A stretch of DNA of 64,000 nucleotides from Ctena decussata (GCA_963989385.1 OZ022508.1:56397087-56461086); one strand, 5' to 3'. Counted from the first letter of the stretch, positions 1 through 32,608 are shown. A program made the numbers and translations. Notes: generated by a model not told the origin, from the sequence alone.

Positions 1-21044
<21,044 letters not shown>

Positions 21045-21715
21045 TTTGTTAATTTGTAGGGTTCACAGTCTCTTTTACCCAAAATACTCGGCCTAATTTC
21101 TGCAAACTGTATGACGAAATATTGAAACCCGTCAAATTATCTTTGAACCGCCACCTGTCGAGTAGAATGCTCATGGGGAGGTAAACTTGCAAATCTTCTA
21201 GAAAGAAATACCTGTTCGCACACGTTTCAACTCGTTCTTATGGAAACAAAACAAACAATTACCGTATTCAGTTCAGTTCAGTTTATTCTCCTAACGACGT
21301 TCCCCAAGTGGCTCAGCGGTACGTAACCATAGTTGCACGCACTTGGTGCCGAGTGTCCGTCCAACAATTACAATAATATTTTTTTTACTTGACCTCACAA
21401 TGAATTTAAAGGTTTAAAATATTTCGCTATGAAAAGGAAAACATGATTTTCATTTGTCAGATTTTTTTTCCAAATCAAACGCGTTTTACATTATACATTG
21501 GTATTGAAATCCTCCTCCGTGCAAATCTGTCTGCATCTCTATTTTTTTCTTTGATTTTTCTCTCTGTCAGTCCGCTCTCTCAGCTCCCTTTCTCCAGTTA
21601 TTTTTTTTCCCATTCATGTTCGGAAACTTTCCTCTGTTATTTATTTTCCCATTTTCCCCATCTGTTTTTGAAATATGATATCATTCATGTATTTACTTGA
21701 TAATTTGGTTAATTG
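21045..21715 (-). promoter_or_regulatory. 5' flank of RUVBL2 (probable promoter and 5' UTR)
   Basis: Sequence immediately upstream of the RUVBL2 start codon. I see no clear TATA box and cannot place the transcription start. The far end is limited by the left inverted repeat of the 21.72-25.99 kb element. The call rests only on position. Confidence 0.35.
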
Positions 21716-21719
21716 TTTT

Positions 21720-24700
21720 TAGGCGATCGGCACATAGGGGTAAAAATATGACTTAATTCCACATTCATACATACAAGTACATCATGCCTTAAAAGAAAGC
21801 CTGGTATGTCTTCTTTATGATGAGGTATGATGTAGGCTTCAAAAGTGGTGCAGATATTGAAAAAAGGTGCCTTATGCACCACACCCTAATTTTACTAAAT
21901 GCATTTTTAGTAGCTGTACCACTGATATACCTGTTGAAAACAGTTGCTAAAATGAAATATGTTTAACACAGAGTAAACCAAAAGTAAAGAAACACTAGAA
22001 ATATCATTTAATGAATTTCATACTGAAACAACGACAAAATATTATTAAGTGTTGCACAGAAAAAGGTGCCTTTCTCAATGAAGTTGTGCATAGGATAATC
22101 TGTGGGAAGATATAGTATATGTACTCCAATTTACAACAGTTTTTTACTGATAGACTGTCTTAATACTCATTTAAGAATGTGGAGGACACCTTTTATATGA
22201 AACTTTAATATCTCTTACCTCTTGTAAACAACTTATGAGCTAACATGAGTCTTGTTATATCATCGAAACAAACGTATATGACGATACTTTACACAGTCAC
22301 ATGCTAAGAACCAGGTCTTATTTATAGTTAAACCTCTACATTAGGGTTTCTGCTTTGAAAACACATTTAACTTGCTGTATATTGCCATAGATCATATAAG
22401 TCAGGCCATTATGACAACCTTCCGTGCCTTCCCAAGGGCATACAACTGTGCATGTAAGCCCATTTGACTGACACATACAGTTCGTTCCACATATATTTTC
22501 TCCACTACATTCACAGATCACTCCTTGAAAAAGTTCCCTTGATGATATAATGTTTTCAATAAAAACTTCTTCAGATTCTTCAATTTCTTCTTCTGATTCT
22601 ACAATATCCTCAAGGCTTTGAGTGAGGTCATTTTTGCATTTGTCATCACCTTGGCATGGACACATTTCAGTACATGGTAACATATTAATTCAACATTCAC
22701 ATTTGCCACTGCAGATATTACGACCATTACAGGAGCAGACAAGTTCTCTCAGGTTTTGGGCACTAACTGGGCCATCAAAGAAAACAGGTACAATAGTTCC
22801 AACCATGGCCAACTGGAGATGGAATGTTTGGAACAGCAAGATGAGCATTTGTCCAGATTTTGGCCTGCCACGATGCTCTGCAAAGGTGTTGTTTAAAGCT
22901 AGCTTCAGAAAGGGGCAGTTTGCTAGTGATGTCTTCTTTGTAGTGGCTAATCGAAAGCGAAGATCATTTAAGCTCTCACGGAACTTTCCAGCTCTCTGCC
23001 TTGGATCATAAACTGCTGCAATGAACTTTCGGCCAGCTGTAAGTTCTTTTTTGGGCATCATTGCCGTATAATTCAGTGAGATCTAAAAACACATCAGACC
23101 CTGTGTCTTGAACAGTTTTGAATACAGATTTCTTCCCTATTCCAAATAACGCTGAGGTAGAATCGCAACCAGTTAGAGCATGCACGGCAGGAAGGATTGT
23201 GCAGAATGACGGTCCTAAAGATTTGCAGATTTCATGGACCGGAATAAAACGCCTCTGATCAGCTGTTTTTGTTACTCTTCCCGTCTCAATCCAAAAGTTA
23301 GACACATTTTTCATTTGGGGGAAGTAATACACAGCCAGCTGTACCACATCTGTATCTGGAGTTTTGATAATGATTCTGCCATTAGCATCTTGGAGTTCCA
23401 AAGCTGCATCCATTGCATGCAAGAGCATTCTTGTATCTGCCTCTTCGTGTGTGCAAACCAAATATTCTGCTTCTTCTGACCCTTGTGCAGACAAGCACTT
23501 GGTAGTTTTGCCTTCTTGAAAGCCACCTGCTAAATAAAGTTTCCGCTGAGGTTGTGATTGAAGCGTTTGTGTTTCACACGCTTTTTCAGTGACATACTGG
23601 CAGAGAAACTGATTCATGGACTCTTTGTTTTCTGACAAAGACATAAATTTTTTCCATGGTGGGATAGATCTTCCTGAAATGACTTGATATTACTTTCCTG
23701 CAGGCCCTGCATTCTGTCGCCTTTCCCTTTCTGCAGACTTAACTGACTCTTTAAGTATTATCATATCTGTCAAACACATCGATAACAACATCAGCTTCTC
23801 TTAAGCATCTAAGAAAGGTTTCCATGTAAACACTTGCAAGCTGTTGAAGTATATTTGTCTCCAGGCATCATTTGTAAAACTGCCATCGCATCACGTATAT
23901 AGATAGTAGATGTCACGTCATGCTTTGGTAGATTTCTAACACGAGCTCCATAGTCTTCTAACTTGTGAAGCAATTCAGCCTTTGTGGTTTTCCTCATTGA
24001 GCCATTTTCATGAAAGAGGAATGTAGGAACTGATGTGACTGGCTGGTTCAGGACACTCTTCACTGATACTTCTTCTCTGGTTTTCGAAAGTGTAAAGGCT
24101 CTTAGAAAAACAAGTTCTGAGTTTATTGTCATATCACTGGCCTTTCCCTGTGTAGTGATTGATGTTTTCTTCCTAGCATCTGAAAAGGTCTTTAGACCAG
24201 ATCTTGCTATTGGAGTATAGAAACTGGTTTTCCCTTCTGATGATAGTGATTCTTTCACAAAATTTTCAAACTTTTTGGTTCCCACTTCTACTGCCGATAG
24301 TAGAGACTTGTGTACCTCTTCAGGGGCATGAAGCCCTGAAAAAATATTCAACAAGATTCCTTCTGGATGGGAATCAACCTCAAAAGGATTTGTCATGTTG
24401 TTGTTTAGATGGTTAATGATATACACTACATGTTTCTCGTCTCGTTTCATGGCTGTTGGCTGTGCCTGTTCATGTACCTGAGATTGCTTTGCTGTTTGCC
24501 CATTTCTAATCCTCATTCTAAGATGCATAGTTTCCAATGATGTGGCTTGTGAGAGACCATCGTATGAGTGCAGGCTGCTTTCGTGTGAGTTCTATGATAC
24601 CACTGTCACCCTTGGCATCCCTGATTACAGTTGTCTTTGTCCCCATGTCACTGAATAAGCCATTGAAATTTCTAGGGGCACGTCTAACAGAGAAATTGCC

Positions 24701-25992
24701 ACTCTTAAATGCATCCTCAACAAAGTCTGGAATTTGCAGCATATCCAGAAGATTCAAAGGTGTCCATCTGGAATAACTGTTCCTGTTAGCCACGAAAAAG
24801 TATGGTATCATCTTGGCAGTAGTAGAAAGATGAAGATCCCATAAACCATCTCTCTCGGCACGGTTGTTCAGCAGCAAGAGTTCCACTGTTTGGCAGCTTC
24901 CAAGAACATGGTCCAGTATATAAAAGTTGGTGAAGCATTGCATCCCCATTAAACTTCTTAAAAAAATGGCACAAAATATTGGTTAATTGTTTTGCCTAGG
25001 TCATCTTCAGCTGTCCTTTCAGCCAAAGCATCATTTAACTGCAGAGCTTCATGTGTGGTCTTGAGCTGTTCCCAGGCGGTATCAGGTATGCCCATCTCAG
25101 CTCAGTCTGGTTTCCTGATAATACTGTAATGATACCAGTCGATAAATGCTGTTAACTAAAGTTGAGTTAGACATTCATATGCAATAGTGATGCCCCTGCC
25201 GGCTCTGTGGAACTGCTTTCCAGCCAACATTAAATTTACTGTGCTTTCAGCATAGACATTTGAGTCAACTAAGAGATCTTTGAGTCCCCCCCTCCCATAA
25301 TTTACCAATGCATGCAATGAATGTACAAACAGTATGAAAACCTCCGAGCCGCAAGATATTTTCATTCAACTCTTTCGGCAATGACCACTTAACTTGTTGT
25401 GCAGTTGCATACAATTGTTGGTGCATGGTCTGAATAGCATGCGACTGACCGAGCATCACAGCTATATCCTTACTTTTGCGCATTTTGGTATACACAGTGG
25501 CCATGTCAGCTGGTTCAGAATCTAGAAAATGTATCTATATTATATTATTTTACAGTTTAACTGCTTAAATTCATACCAAAATCATACCAACAGTACAAAA
25601 TTTCAACGATATAATGGTATCAACACTACATGCAGTACTTAATAGGCATTTTTATGAATTTTAAAAGTAAATAATGACAATTTTGGCTTCAATCTTCATT
25701 GGTTAACTACATAATAACATGAAATATACTATTTTGGACATAACAATCCAAATATACTGCGTATTTAAAAGATAACTTGAATTTAGTAAAAATACCAAAT
25801 TTGGAATTTTGTCATATGGTGACCTATTTTTTATTAGTTTCTATGGCAACTGCACCACCACAGGGTCCTACATCATGTCTCATTTTACTCTAGAGACCTT
25901 AAGCTTTAAAATGATATATAATAATGTTTTATGTGAGGTCATGGATTAAACTCATGTATTTGATGGCTTTTGGCTGATCTGCCGATCGCCTA
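21720..25992 (-). mobile_element. Candidate mobile element carrying a FEN-like/CXC gene, bounded by 13-bp inverted repeats
   Basis: The 13-mer taggcgatcggca (21720-21732) recurs inverted as tgccgatcgccta (25980-25992). Between them lies a decayed intronless gene of a type present in many copies in invertebrate genomes. A tttt direct repeat outside both ends (21716-21719 and 25993-25996) could be a 4-bp duplication but is low-complexity. The inverted repeats do not extend inward, so the borders are tentative. The left end lies about 680 bp from the RUVBL2 start codon. Confidence 0.5.
22336..25524 (-). pseudogene. Decayed gene: FEN/PIN-like nuclease motifs plus CXC cysteine-rich tail
   Basis: Fragments in four minus-strand blocks read in order: 25524-25156 (ENILRLGGFHTVCTFIACIG), 24949-24518 (DLHLSTTAKMIPYFF; IELTRKQPALIRW), 24537-23757 (ending DVVIDVFDRYD), 23736-23006 (HEEADTRMLLHA; PDTDVVQLA; HALTGCDSTSALFGIGKKS) and 23061-22336 (CSCNGRNICSGKCEC; CSGENICGTNCMC). 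The acidic series VFDRYD, EEAD, DTD, GCDSTS..GIGKK resembles FEN1/XPG nucleases; the tail resembles tesmin/TSO1 CXC repeats. It has several frameshifts and stops, including TAG near 25153, TAA near 23757 and TGA near 22690, so this copy is dead. I know similar uncharacterised proteins from corals, molluscs and echinoderms; the nuclease assignment is my inference. Confidence 0.75.
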
Positions 25993-26208
25993 TTTTGACA
26001 AACTGTTGCCATGACGTATACATGTAAGAAGTGTTTAGGGAGAGGAACTTTATAATTACTTGTGCTTTCGTTACGGTCCTATTATTTGTATAGTACCAAT
26101 GTTTATATGTATTGAAAAAGTTTGAAATAAATATGTTTAAAACCAATCCTCCTCCCTGATAACAGATAAATAAGATCTATGAAGGAGGTCTTGGGGCATT
26201 GGCCCCCT

Positions 26209-26224
26209 CCCCCCCCCCCCCCCC
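26209..26224 (+). repeat. Poly-C run
   Basis: About 16 consecutive C residues, preceded by ccccctcc. Likely length-variable and assembly-sensitive. Confidence 0.85.
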
Positions 26225-26408
26225 GATTCAAGAGCATTTTTACGGCTCGAAGGGCCTTTTGTATGCCAATAAATAAGACCTTCATAAACAATAAACAAAA
26301 TAAATAGATAAATGAATTGGAATAAAAAACATACATGTAAATGTGCCCATTTGCCATAACGAAATTGTATTTCGTAGAGCAATTTGTCTTTTTTTTTTTA
26401 CAGAAAAG

Positions 26409-27028
26409 GTTCCCATAATTTCTGGTTTACTCCCATTTCGCCTAATCCCATTTCGCCTATTCCCATTTCACCTACTCTAAAATATATCACTATTCCCGTT
26501 TTGCCTACTCATTTTTTTTTTCAGAAAAATGGTCATGAAAATTTGTCAGTTTAATGTTTCATTTATTTACACTCAGTCTATTAGATAAACACATTTTAAA
26601 CGCTCCGCATAAACTGTTTCATATGAATGAAAAAATAATAAAAATTATTACTAATGATACTAATAAAAAAAACTCAGTATAGAAAGTTAGGAGTTACTTA
26701 TAAGCTTAAGGTAAGGCCCCCCTTCTCCTCCATCCCCTTCTTTTATTTTTATTCTATTTTTCTTTCTTAAAAACTTGATAAATCAAAAAAAAGAAACAAG
26801 GATGTTTTTTTTTTTATAATTCACAATTAAAGTCCAAAAATACTCCACAAAATATTTATGTGTTAAAACAAAATAAATATATGAATGAAAAAATTGTAAT
26901 ATGAAAAATTTCTTTTTGTAGGCGAAATGAGAATGAATTCAAATTTCGTAGTAGGTGAAATGGGAATAGGCGAAATGGGAAAAGGCGAAATGCGAGTAGG
27001 CAAAATGGGAGTAGGCAGGAAGGGAACA
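26409..27028. mobile_element. MITE with iterated TCCCATTTCGCC ends
   Basis: The left end repeats tcccatttcgccta three to four times (26434-26485) and has a further ttcccgttttgcctact unit; the right end repeats the inverse, aggcgaaatggga, at least four times (26928-27020). Outer ends are gttccc and gggaac. The 400-bp interior is AT-rich and non-coding. Confidence 0.75.
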
Positions 27029-27099
27029 TCACTAATTTCTGCCAGTCATTCGACTCAATAAAGGCACACCAACCCATGTTTTATCACCAAAACGTGAAG

Positions 27100-27478
27100 T
27101 GGACCCGCTTTTCATAATGATTTATTTTAAACGTTTTTTTTTTATTTCTGTTAGGACTATGGAGACTTCAAAAATCTTTTATCATATGAAGTCGCTGTTT
27201 TTCAGTGGACAACGTCATGTCATAAAAATAGTATGACCACACGTGTAATAACACTTTGGCGCGTACACGTAAACGTCATTGACAACGTCCATGTCAAAAA
27301 TGCTTTTTCTTATTGAAATAATGTGCAATTTTAAGGCGTTAAAACCCCGCTTTAAAGGGTCATTTGATAAACAGAATCTTATACTCGTGGTCATTTCATA
27401 TGAAATTTATGACTGAACTCGCCAAAGGCTCGTTTCATAAATTTCATATGAAATGACCACTCGTGTAAGATCCTCTAT
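27100..27478. mobile_element. Hairpin element family G, copy 1
   Basis: The right half is a hairpin with arms gtggtcatttcatatgaaat and its complement around a loop containing ctcgccaaaggctcg. A second copy at 39373-39650 shares arms, loop and the upstream tatgaccacaYgtgtaata block. Confidence 0.75.
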
Positions 27479-27592
27479 TTCCTAGCACCAATGAAACTGG
27501 AGGCAAATGTTTTCGTGTCAGAGTTATCTTACTTGAGTTGTTTCCATGCACTTGACATTAGACATTGCAATTACTAAAACTAGTACAAATTT

Positions 27593-27701
27593 TCCCAGCG
27601 GGCACATGACGTTGAAATGACGTCGCACTGACGTCTCTGCAATGTAATGACGTCGTGTTGACGTCAGTGCGACGTCATTATAAGGTCATGTGGCTGCTGG
27701 G
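27593..27701. mobile_element. GACGTC-rich palindromic MITE, copy 1
   Basis: Ends cccagcgggcacatgacgtt and catgtggctgctggg. The interior is a chain of tgacgtc motifs arranged nearly palindromically. Same family as 35508-35650 and 31715-31795. Confidence 0.8.
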
Positions 27702-28754
27702 TAGACTTACCAAAGATCTCTTCAACGATAAAACGTGCATTATAGGTCGTGCAAGTAAAAAGAAACCCTATTCAAATGTGTCGCATCATATACAACATCG
27801 TCATTAGATGCGTGGTTTAAGAAATAATTTTTCCTAACCCGTGAATTATCGCAGATTAACATGTTGTTCGAGGGCAGATCACGAAATACAATGTATTAAT
27901 TCACGGGTAAGGAAAAATTATTTCGATTCTAACATTATATCGATCAAATTGCATGGATATTGCGACGTTTTCTACTGGACTCTTTTGAGGCGGACGTCGC
28001 CAGAAGTAAAAATGTTTACGTCCGACGTCAATGCGCGAAATGTGCACGCCAAGCGTCAACAAAGTGATTTATCACAATTTTTCACACGGCACCGCTTCCT
28101 ATAGGTTCAATGGGGAAAACGTTAACGTCATGTTAGAATCCGCCTTAGTCAAAGCATTCGTGTCCATATTAAGGATATTTCACCGAAAGACAACTGCAGA
28201 CAGACAATGCTGCTCCTCTTGTGGTCTTGACCTATTTTTATGCTTACATAACAGGCCCGTACGCAGAATCTTGCGATGAGTGCTACTATTAGGTACTTTA
28301 CAAAGGGGGTGAGGAATTTCATAAAATCCAGACTTTTAAGCCAGCTTCTGGAGGTATAGACCAAGTTTTGGCAATAGAACGCATGATTTTGAAATAATTT
28401 GCCCAGTTAGGGAGAGAGGGACTGCGCTCGCACCCTCCGAAACCGCTCTGCGTACAGATCTGCGTAAGCATCCATTAAACTTTGTTGACGTCCTCAGTTT
28501 TAGCGTACATCATCAAAAAATGTTTAACATGGTATTTGTGATTCTCGGTACATGTGATGCCAGCCCAGGAGCCATCAGTGCCGGGCATTTGCATAACTGA
28601 CATACTTTCATGACGCTCAGTCGACTGCCCCAGTTCCAGTTTCCACATTTATGTTCACGATACCTCAGGAACTGACAAAATACCTCCATTCTTCAAACTT
28701 CATAGATATCCTTTTGAAGAAGGTTTGAATCACTACGGCAGCAGTTTGTGTTCT
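27702..28754. other. Gene-free interval
   Basis: One inverted pair, gaaataatttttcctaacccgtgaatt with aattcacgggtaaggaaaaa (27822-27925), is visible. No protein-like frame. Confidence 0.5.
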
Positions 28755-28800
28755 TGAGTAAAGGACTCAAATGGCTGAGCCATTTGAGTCCTTGACTCAA
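28755..28800. repeat. Near-perfect palindrome aggactcaaatggct / agccatttgagtcct
   Basis: Arms of 15 nt around a one-base centre, extended by gagtaa and ttgactc with one mismatch. It sits at the left end of a family I repeat (28800-29100). Confidence 0.8.
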
Positions 28801-28844
28801 AGCCCCAACTCTTGTCGTAGTGGGCTGTATTAGTAATGTTTATA

Positions 28845-29100
28845 TTGACTTATCTTTTACGCTCTATATGCTAAGACAAGGTATATGGGTACACCTCCAT
28901 ATTTTTCCAACATTTTTACAAAGAGGAGCAGATTTTGTGACTCCCTATTTATTTCCTTGGGCTAAGAGTCTTTCGAAAAAGGATCTACTCTTAAAGGAAA
29001 GAACTTTTTTCTGGGAAAGCAAGTTCTTTCCCTTAAAATTAGGCCCCAATGAGAAAAAGAGACAAAAATAAAATGACAGCGTTGCTTCCCCTTAAAGTGT
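28845..29100. repeat. Family I repeat, full-length copy
   Basis: Contains gggtacacctccatatttt, acaaagaggagcagattttg, a hairpin of actcttaaaggaaagaac with gttctttcccttaaaatt, and gacagcgttgcttcccctt. The same blocks in the same order occur at 41795-42060 and 51060-51430. Non-coding. Confidence 0.65.
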
Positions 29101-29261
29101 GTTTATGCATATGCATATTAATATCTACAGCTCACGCTCGATCAGTTACACGTACATCCTTTTTACTAGTTTGGACTTTAATCGTAGTGGCAGAATGTAC
29201 TTACAGCAATTACCCATACTACTATGCGTTCACTATCCAATGCAACGAACACCCTTGGTGG

Positions 29262-29517
29262 TTGTGTTGTGTTACTGTTTAACGCCCACGGTAAACAGCT
29301 ATGGTCATGCCGGGCCGGTCAGTTAACCTAACCACACTATTCCTGGACAGGCTTAGACCTCCTAAGCGGTTAACCAGTGCTAAGTGCACTTACTTTCACC
29401 AGTAACTGATAACTACCCTTCTTGAATCAGCGAAAGGAGAAATGAAAGTAAGTGGCCAGACCGGGAACCCAGGACCTTACAAGTCAGACGCCCTACCGAC
29501 TGCGCTACGCGGCCCGG
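29262..29517 (-). repeat. tRNA-derived SINE family A, full copy
   Basis: The minus strand starts with gggccgcgtagcgcagtcgg (A-box tagcgcagtcgg), followed by a B-box region degraded to gggttcccggtc, then the family body and a ttgtgttgtgtt tail complement at the left. Flanking ccttggtgg occurs at 29253-29261 and 29523-29531, consistent with target duplication. Confidence 0.85.
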
Positions 29518-30204
29518 CAGCATCCTTGGTGGACGCGTAGTATTGGAACTGCTTTACCAGTAACTTGAGTTATGCTAAAACTTGAACATGAACGGCCTGT
29601 TCCAATTAGGAACTACACTGTTACCAAAGGGAATCGGATCCCTTACGGTATTCAATTGTTCGTGTCTTGGTGGCCTGTCTGCTTTTGCATCCGCGAGATC
29701 GAAAATTGTCCGGCACATTGGTTTCATTTCGGAAGACAAGACCATGATATTTACATATACTGGCCAAAATATGTTAAGCCCCATGTCAATTTTTTCATAG
29801 GCGCAATATTGAAATTGTAAAATGACAACAGTTTCTTATATTACTGAACGGGAAAATGACACCATGCAGAATTTAGTTTTACAACAGCATTTCGGTAGCA
29901 ACTTTACAAAGTCTCAACTGCATGTTTCCAGTATTTGGCGACTTTTGCAAATTTTTACAGAAGTACCCAGGTTTTTGTTGATTTTGCAGCGATATGGCAC
30001 TCAACGTGACATTTACTATAATTCATGGCTTTCGGCAGAAAATGCAACGGCACACGTGAAGCACAATGACCGTTTCTGCATTCACGTGGAAATTTTCTGA
30101 CAAAAACGATGCATCAGTTAAAAGTTATGGTATATCGGATATACATGAGTTTCTATTAAGTCCATGGAAACAAATCAGGTGGGACTAAACTAATTTTGAC
30201 AAGT

Positions 30205-30640
30205 TTATTTAAGGACTGAATTTCATTTTTCTGGTGTTTATCGAAGTATAAACTACATTGGGTCGCGTGCAAAGAAAGTCGGGGTTCATGTAAAGTTTGT
30301 TAGCGACCCAAAGTAGTTTATACTTCGATAAACACCAGTTTGAGAAAAATTAAGTTCATTGCTTATATTTACATTCTTTTCTATCTTTTAATTGACCACG
30401 CGCAAGGGCTACAGTTGAAGCAAAATAACATTTATACGCAGTTTTTATTCTGAAAGCGGAACAGCGTCAATGACGTCATTACGTCGCCTACGTCCATTCA
30501 GATCTGAGAGAGCCATACTTTATTTTGACGTCTCTTAATCTCATGTAGCGTCGCGTGAACCGATGTAGTTATCGAAGCATAAACTACATTACGTTCTAAT
30601 AGTTTACAATAGGGCTTTTTCAATATATGCACTGAGAATG
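30205..30640. mobile_element. Hairpin element family L, copy 1
   Basis: A hairpin of tggtgtttatcgaagtataa and its complement around tgggtcgcgtgc...gcgaccca, followed by a tail with atgtagttatcgaagcataa and tttacaatagggctttt. The same parts in the same order occur at 53777-54545. Confidence 0.7.
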
Positions 30641-30902
30641 TTGTTGTTGTGTTGTTTTACGTCCACGGTAAACAGCTATGGTCAAGTCGGGACGGTCAGT
30701 TTACCCAACCACACTATTCCTGGGCAGGCTAGGACCTCCTAAGCGGTTAACCAGTACTAAGTTTTTCCCTTTACTGTCGCCAATAACTGACAACTGCCTT
30801 TCTTGAATCAGCGGAAGGAGAAATGAAAGTATGTGGCCGGACCGGGTCTCGAATCCGGGACCTCTGGCTCTGAGTCTGACGCCCTACCGACTGCGCTACG
30901 CG
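30641..30902 (-). repeat. tRNA-derived SINE family A, full copy with 12-bp target duplication
   Basis: Minus-strand head ccgcgtagcgcagtcggtag (A-box), then gattcgagacccgg (B-box), body, and a (CAA)n-type tail. The exact repeat gcactgagaatg flanks it (30629-30640 and 30903-30914). This defines both ends of the family. It was inserted into the tail of a family L element. Confidence 0.93.
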
Positions 30903-31714
30903 GCACTGAGAATGTAAATATATACATTTATAAAATGCCTGGCTTCGTGCAGTTCATGTAAGCAGTGTGATAATGCAATTGCATGAAATCATCTTATCAT
31001 TTAGTTAAATTGCGAAGCAACACGACGCCATTCGTGACGTTGTGTTTTCAATTAAAGATATTGTCAGCTGTCTACAAGAAAAACGCAAAGAAATATGTCA
31101 TATGACAGCCAGAATCTTACTATATTTATGGCCATTTCATAAGAAATTTATGAAACTCCCTAAATAGTCGTTTCTCTTTCACATTGAGAAGTTTTGCTAA
31201 AGATGCGATCAGGCAAGGTTTCGGCCAGACTCTCTTGACCCCAAATACTTGGGTTTGTATTACCTGGCGTTGGCGTCTGTAAGAGAACACCTGCCCAGAT
31301 GTTTTATTAGATGAGGGCCCAAAAAGTTAAATTGTGACGTTTGGGCATTAAATTTTGCACGAAACAAGATGCTTGTACCTGCATATGTTCTATGGTATCT
31401 AAACGTAAAAGGAACTAAAATTCATGAATTTGAATTTGACTCGTGGTATTCAGATGAACAACAAAACAAAGAGTGAAAACGAACAATTTATTTTTTATAA
31501 CAAAGTTAAACTGTTGTGCATTTAGTATATAATGCAATATTGAACAACTAATGCCAGTTCTTTCACCATGTTCACTCGCCGTCTCAAAATGCCACTATAC
31601 CTGTTATATAAATGTGTATCAACTGATGCCAATTTTTCACTTAATCCTTTACTTTTAATTATCTGTTATCATGGAAATGTAAAGGAATTTCGATGGCGCA
31701 GACGGTTAAGCCTG

Positions 31715-31795
31715 GCCCAGCGTGCACATAACGTCAAAATGACGTCGATGCGACACAATAACGTCGCATCGACGTCAGTACGGCGTCATTTTGCT
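31715..31795. mobile_element. GACGTC-rich palindromic MITE, diverged copy
   Basis: Begins cccagcgtgcacataacgtc; the interior pairs atgacgtcgatgcgac with gtcgcatcgacgtc. The right end is eroded. Confidence 0.65.
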
Positions 31796-31839
31796 AGTAG
31801 TAACGCCGGCGGCGGAATTCTCAACACAGTAAACAAGCA

Positions 31840-31963
31840 CATCGCTCACAGCCTTTCATTACCACAAAGACTAATATAAAACTTGAACCCAAAACATGCG
31901 AACTGCGGACGCCGACGAGAGCGATCGTTCTTTTCCTGTACTTTGGTTCAGGCGAGCTACATG
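31840..31963. repeat. Foldback remnant, caggcgagcta family
   Basis: Contains gccgacgagagcgatc and ends cctgtactttggttcaggcgagcta, as in the 5666-5825 copy. The left end is degenerate. Confidence 0.45.
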
Positions 31964-32282
31964 TGCAATCTGGTGTCTTACTTCTTGTAAGTAGGGACAA
32001 TGCAAGATGTTGAGTGAAAAATTGGCACCGTATATTAAGGTTATTTCTCAGCGTTTCTTCACAAATCACATGAGGGTAGTTAAGACTGCGATAAGCATGA
32101 AACCTGTGCAATCATACAATGTCGATAATCTGGAAGTTTTGAGACAATGGTTATACATCGAAGGCTATCGTTTTGATGTTAGACGTGCTACCCTGTTGTT
32201 TGAATGACGCGGAATACCATGTGCAAAATCTGAAAGTCTCAGAAGCAAGTTAAGGTAATTTCTTGACTCCTAACCAAATTCG

Positions 32283-32608
32283 TTTTTATTATAAAAGGTA
32301 AAGGTAAAGGTTTTCCATAGCCGAATAGCCGTAGGGGCAGTGGGGGGAGTGGGGTAGAGACCCACTGTATCTTGGGCAGGGTAGAGACCCACTGTATCTT
32401 GGGCACAGCTGATGAAAGGCGGAGCCCATCTCTCTCCTTTCGATGCCTTATCCTTCCCTAATTCGAAAAAGGTACCCATTTACTGCTAGGTTGACTTAGA
32501 GACTTTTCCAGTCGTCGGATGGCGACGGTGAGCCGCGAACTCACGACCTTCCGATGACTTTCTGCACAATAACCGAGCCACTCTAACCACTCGACTACGG
32601 CGCCTCCC
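32283..32608 (-). repeat. tRNA-derived SINE family C, full copy
   Basis: Minus-strand head ggcgccgtagtcgagtggtt (A-box), then ggtcgtgagttcgcggctc (B-box), body with gactggaaaagtctc and aatgggtacctttttcg, and a simple ctttacctttacc tail. It includes a 32-bp internal duplication (gtagagacccactgtatctt twice). Not a tRNA gene. Confidence 0.8.

Noticed and set aside
23234..24416. Plus-strand open frames of 60-81 residues
   Set aside because: Shadows of the minus-strand FEN-like/CXC pseudogene.
29572..30100. Overlapping frames of 70-92 residues on both strands
   Set aside because: No family resemblance and mutually overlapping; no splice or promoter support.
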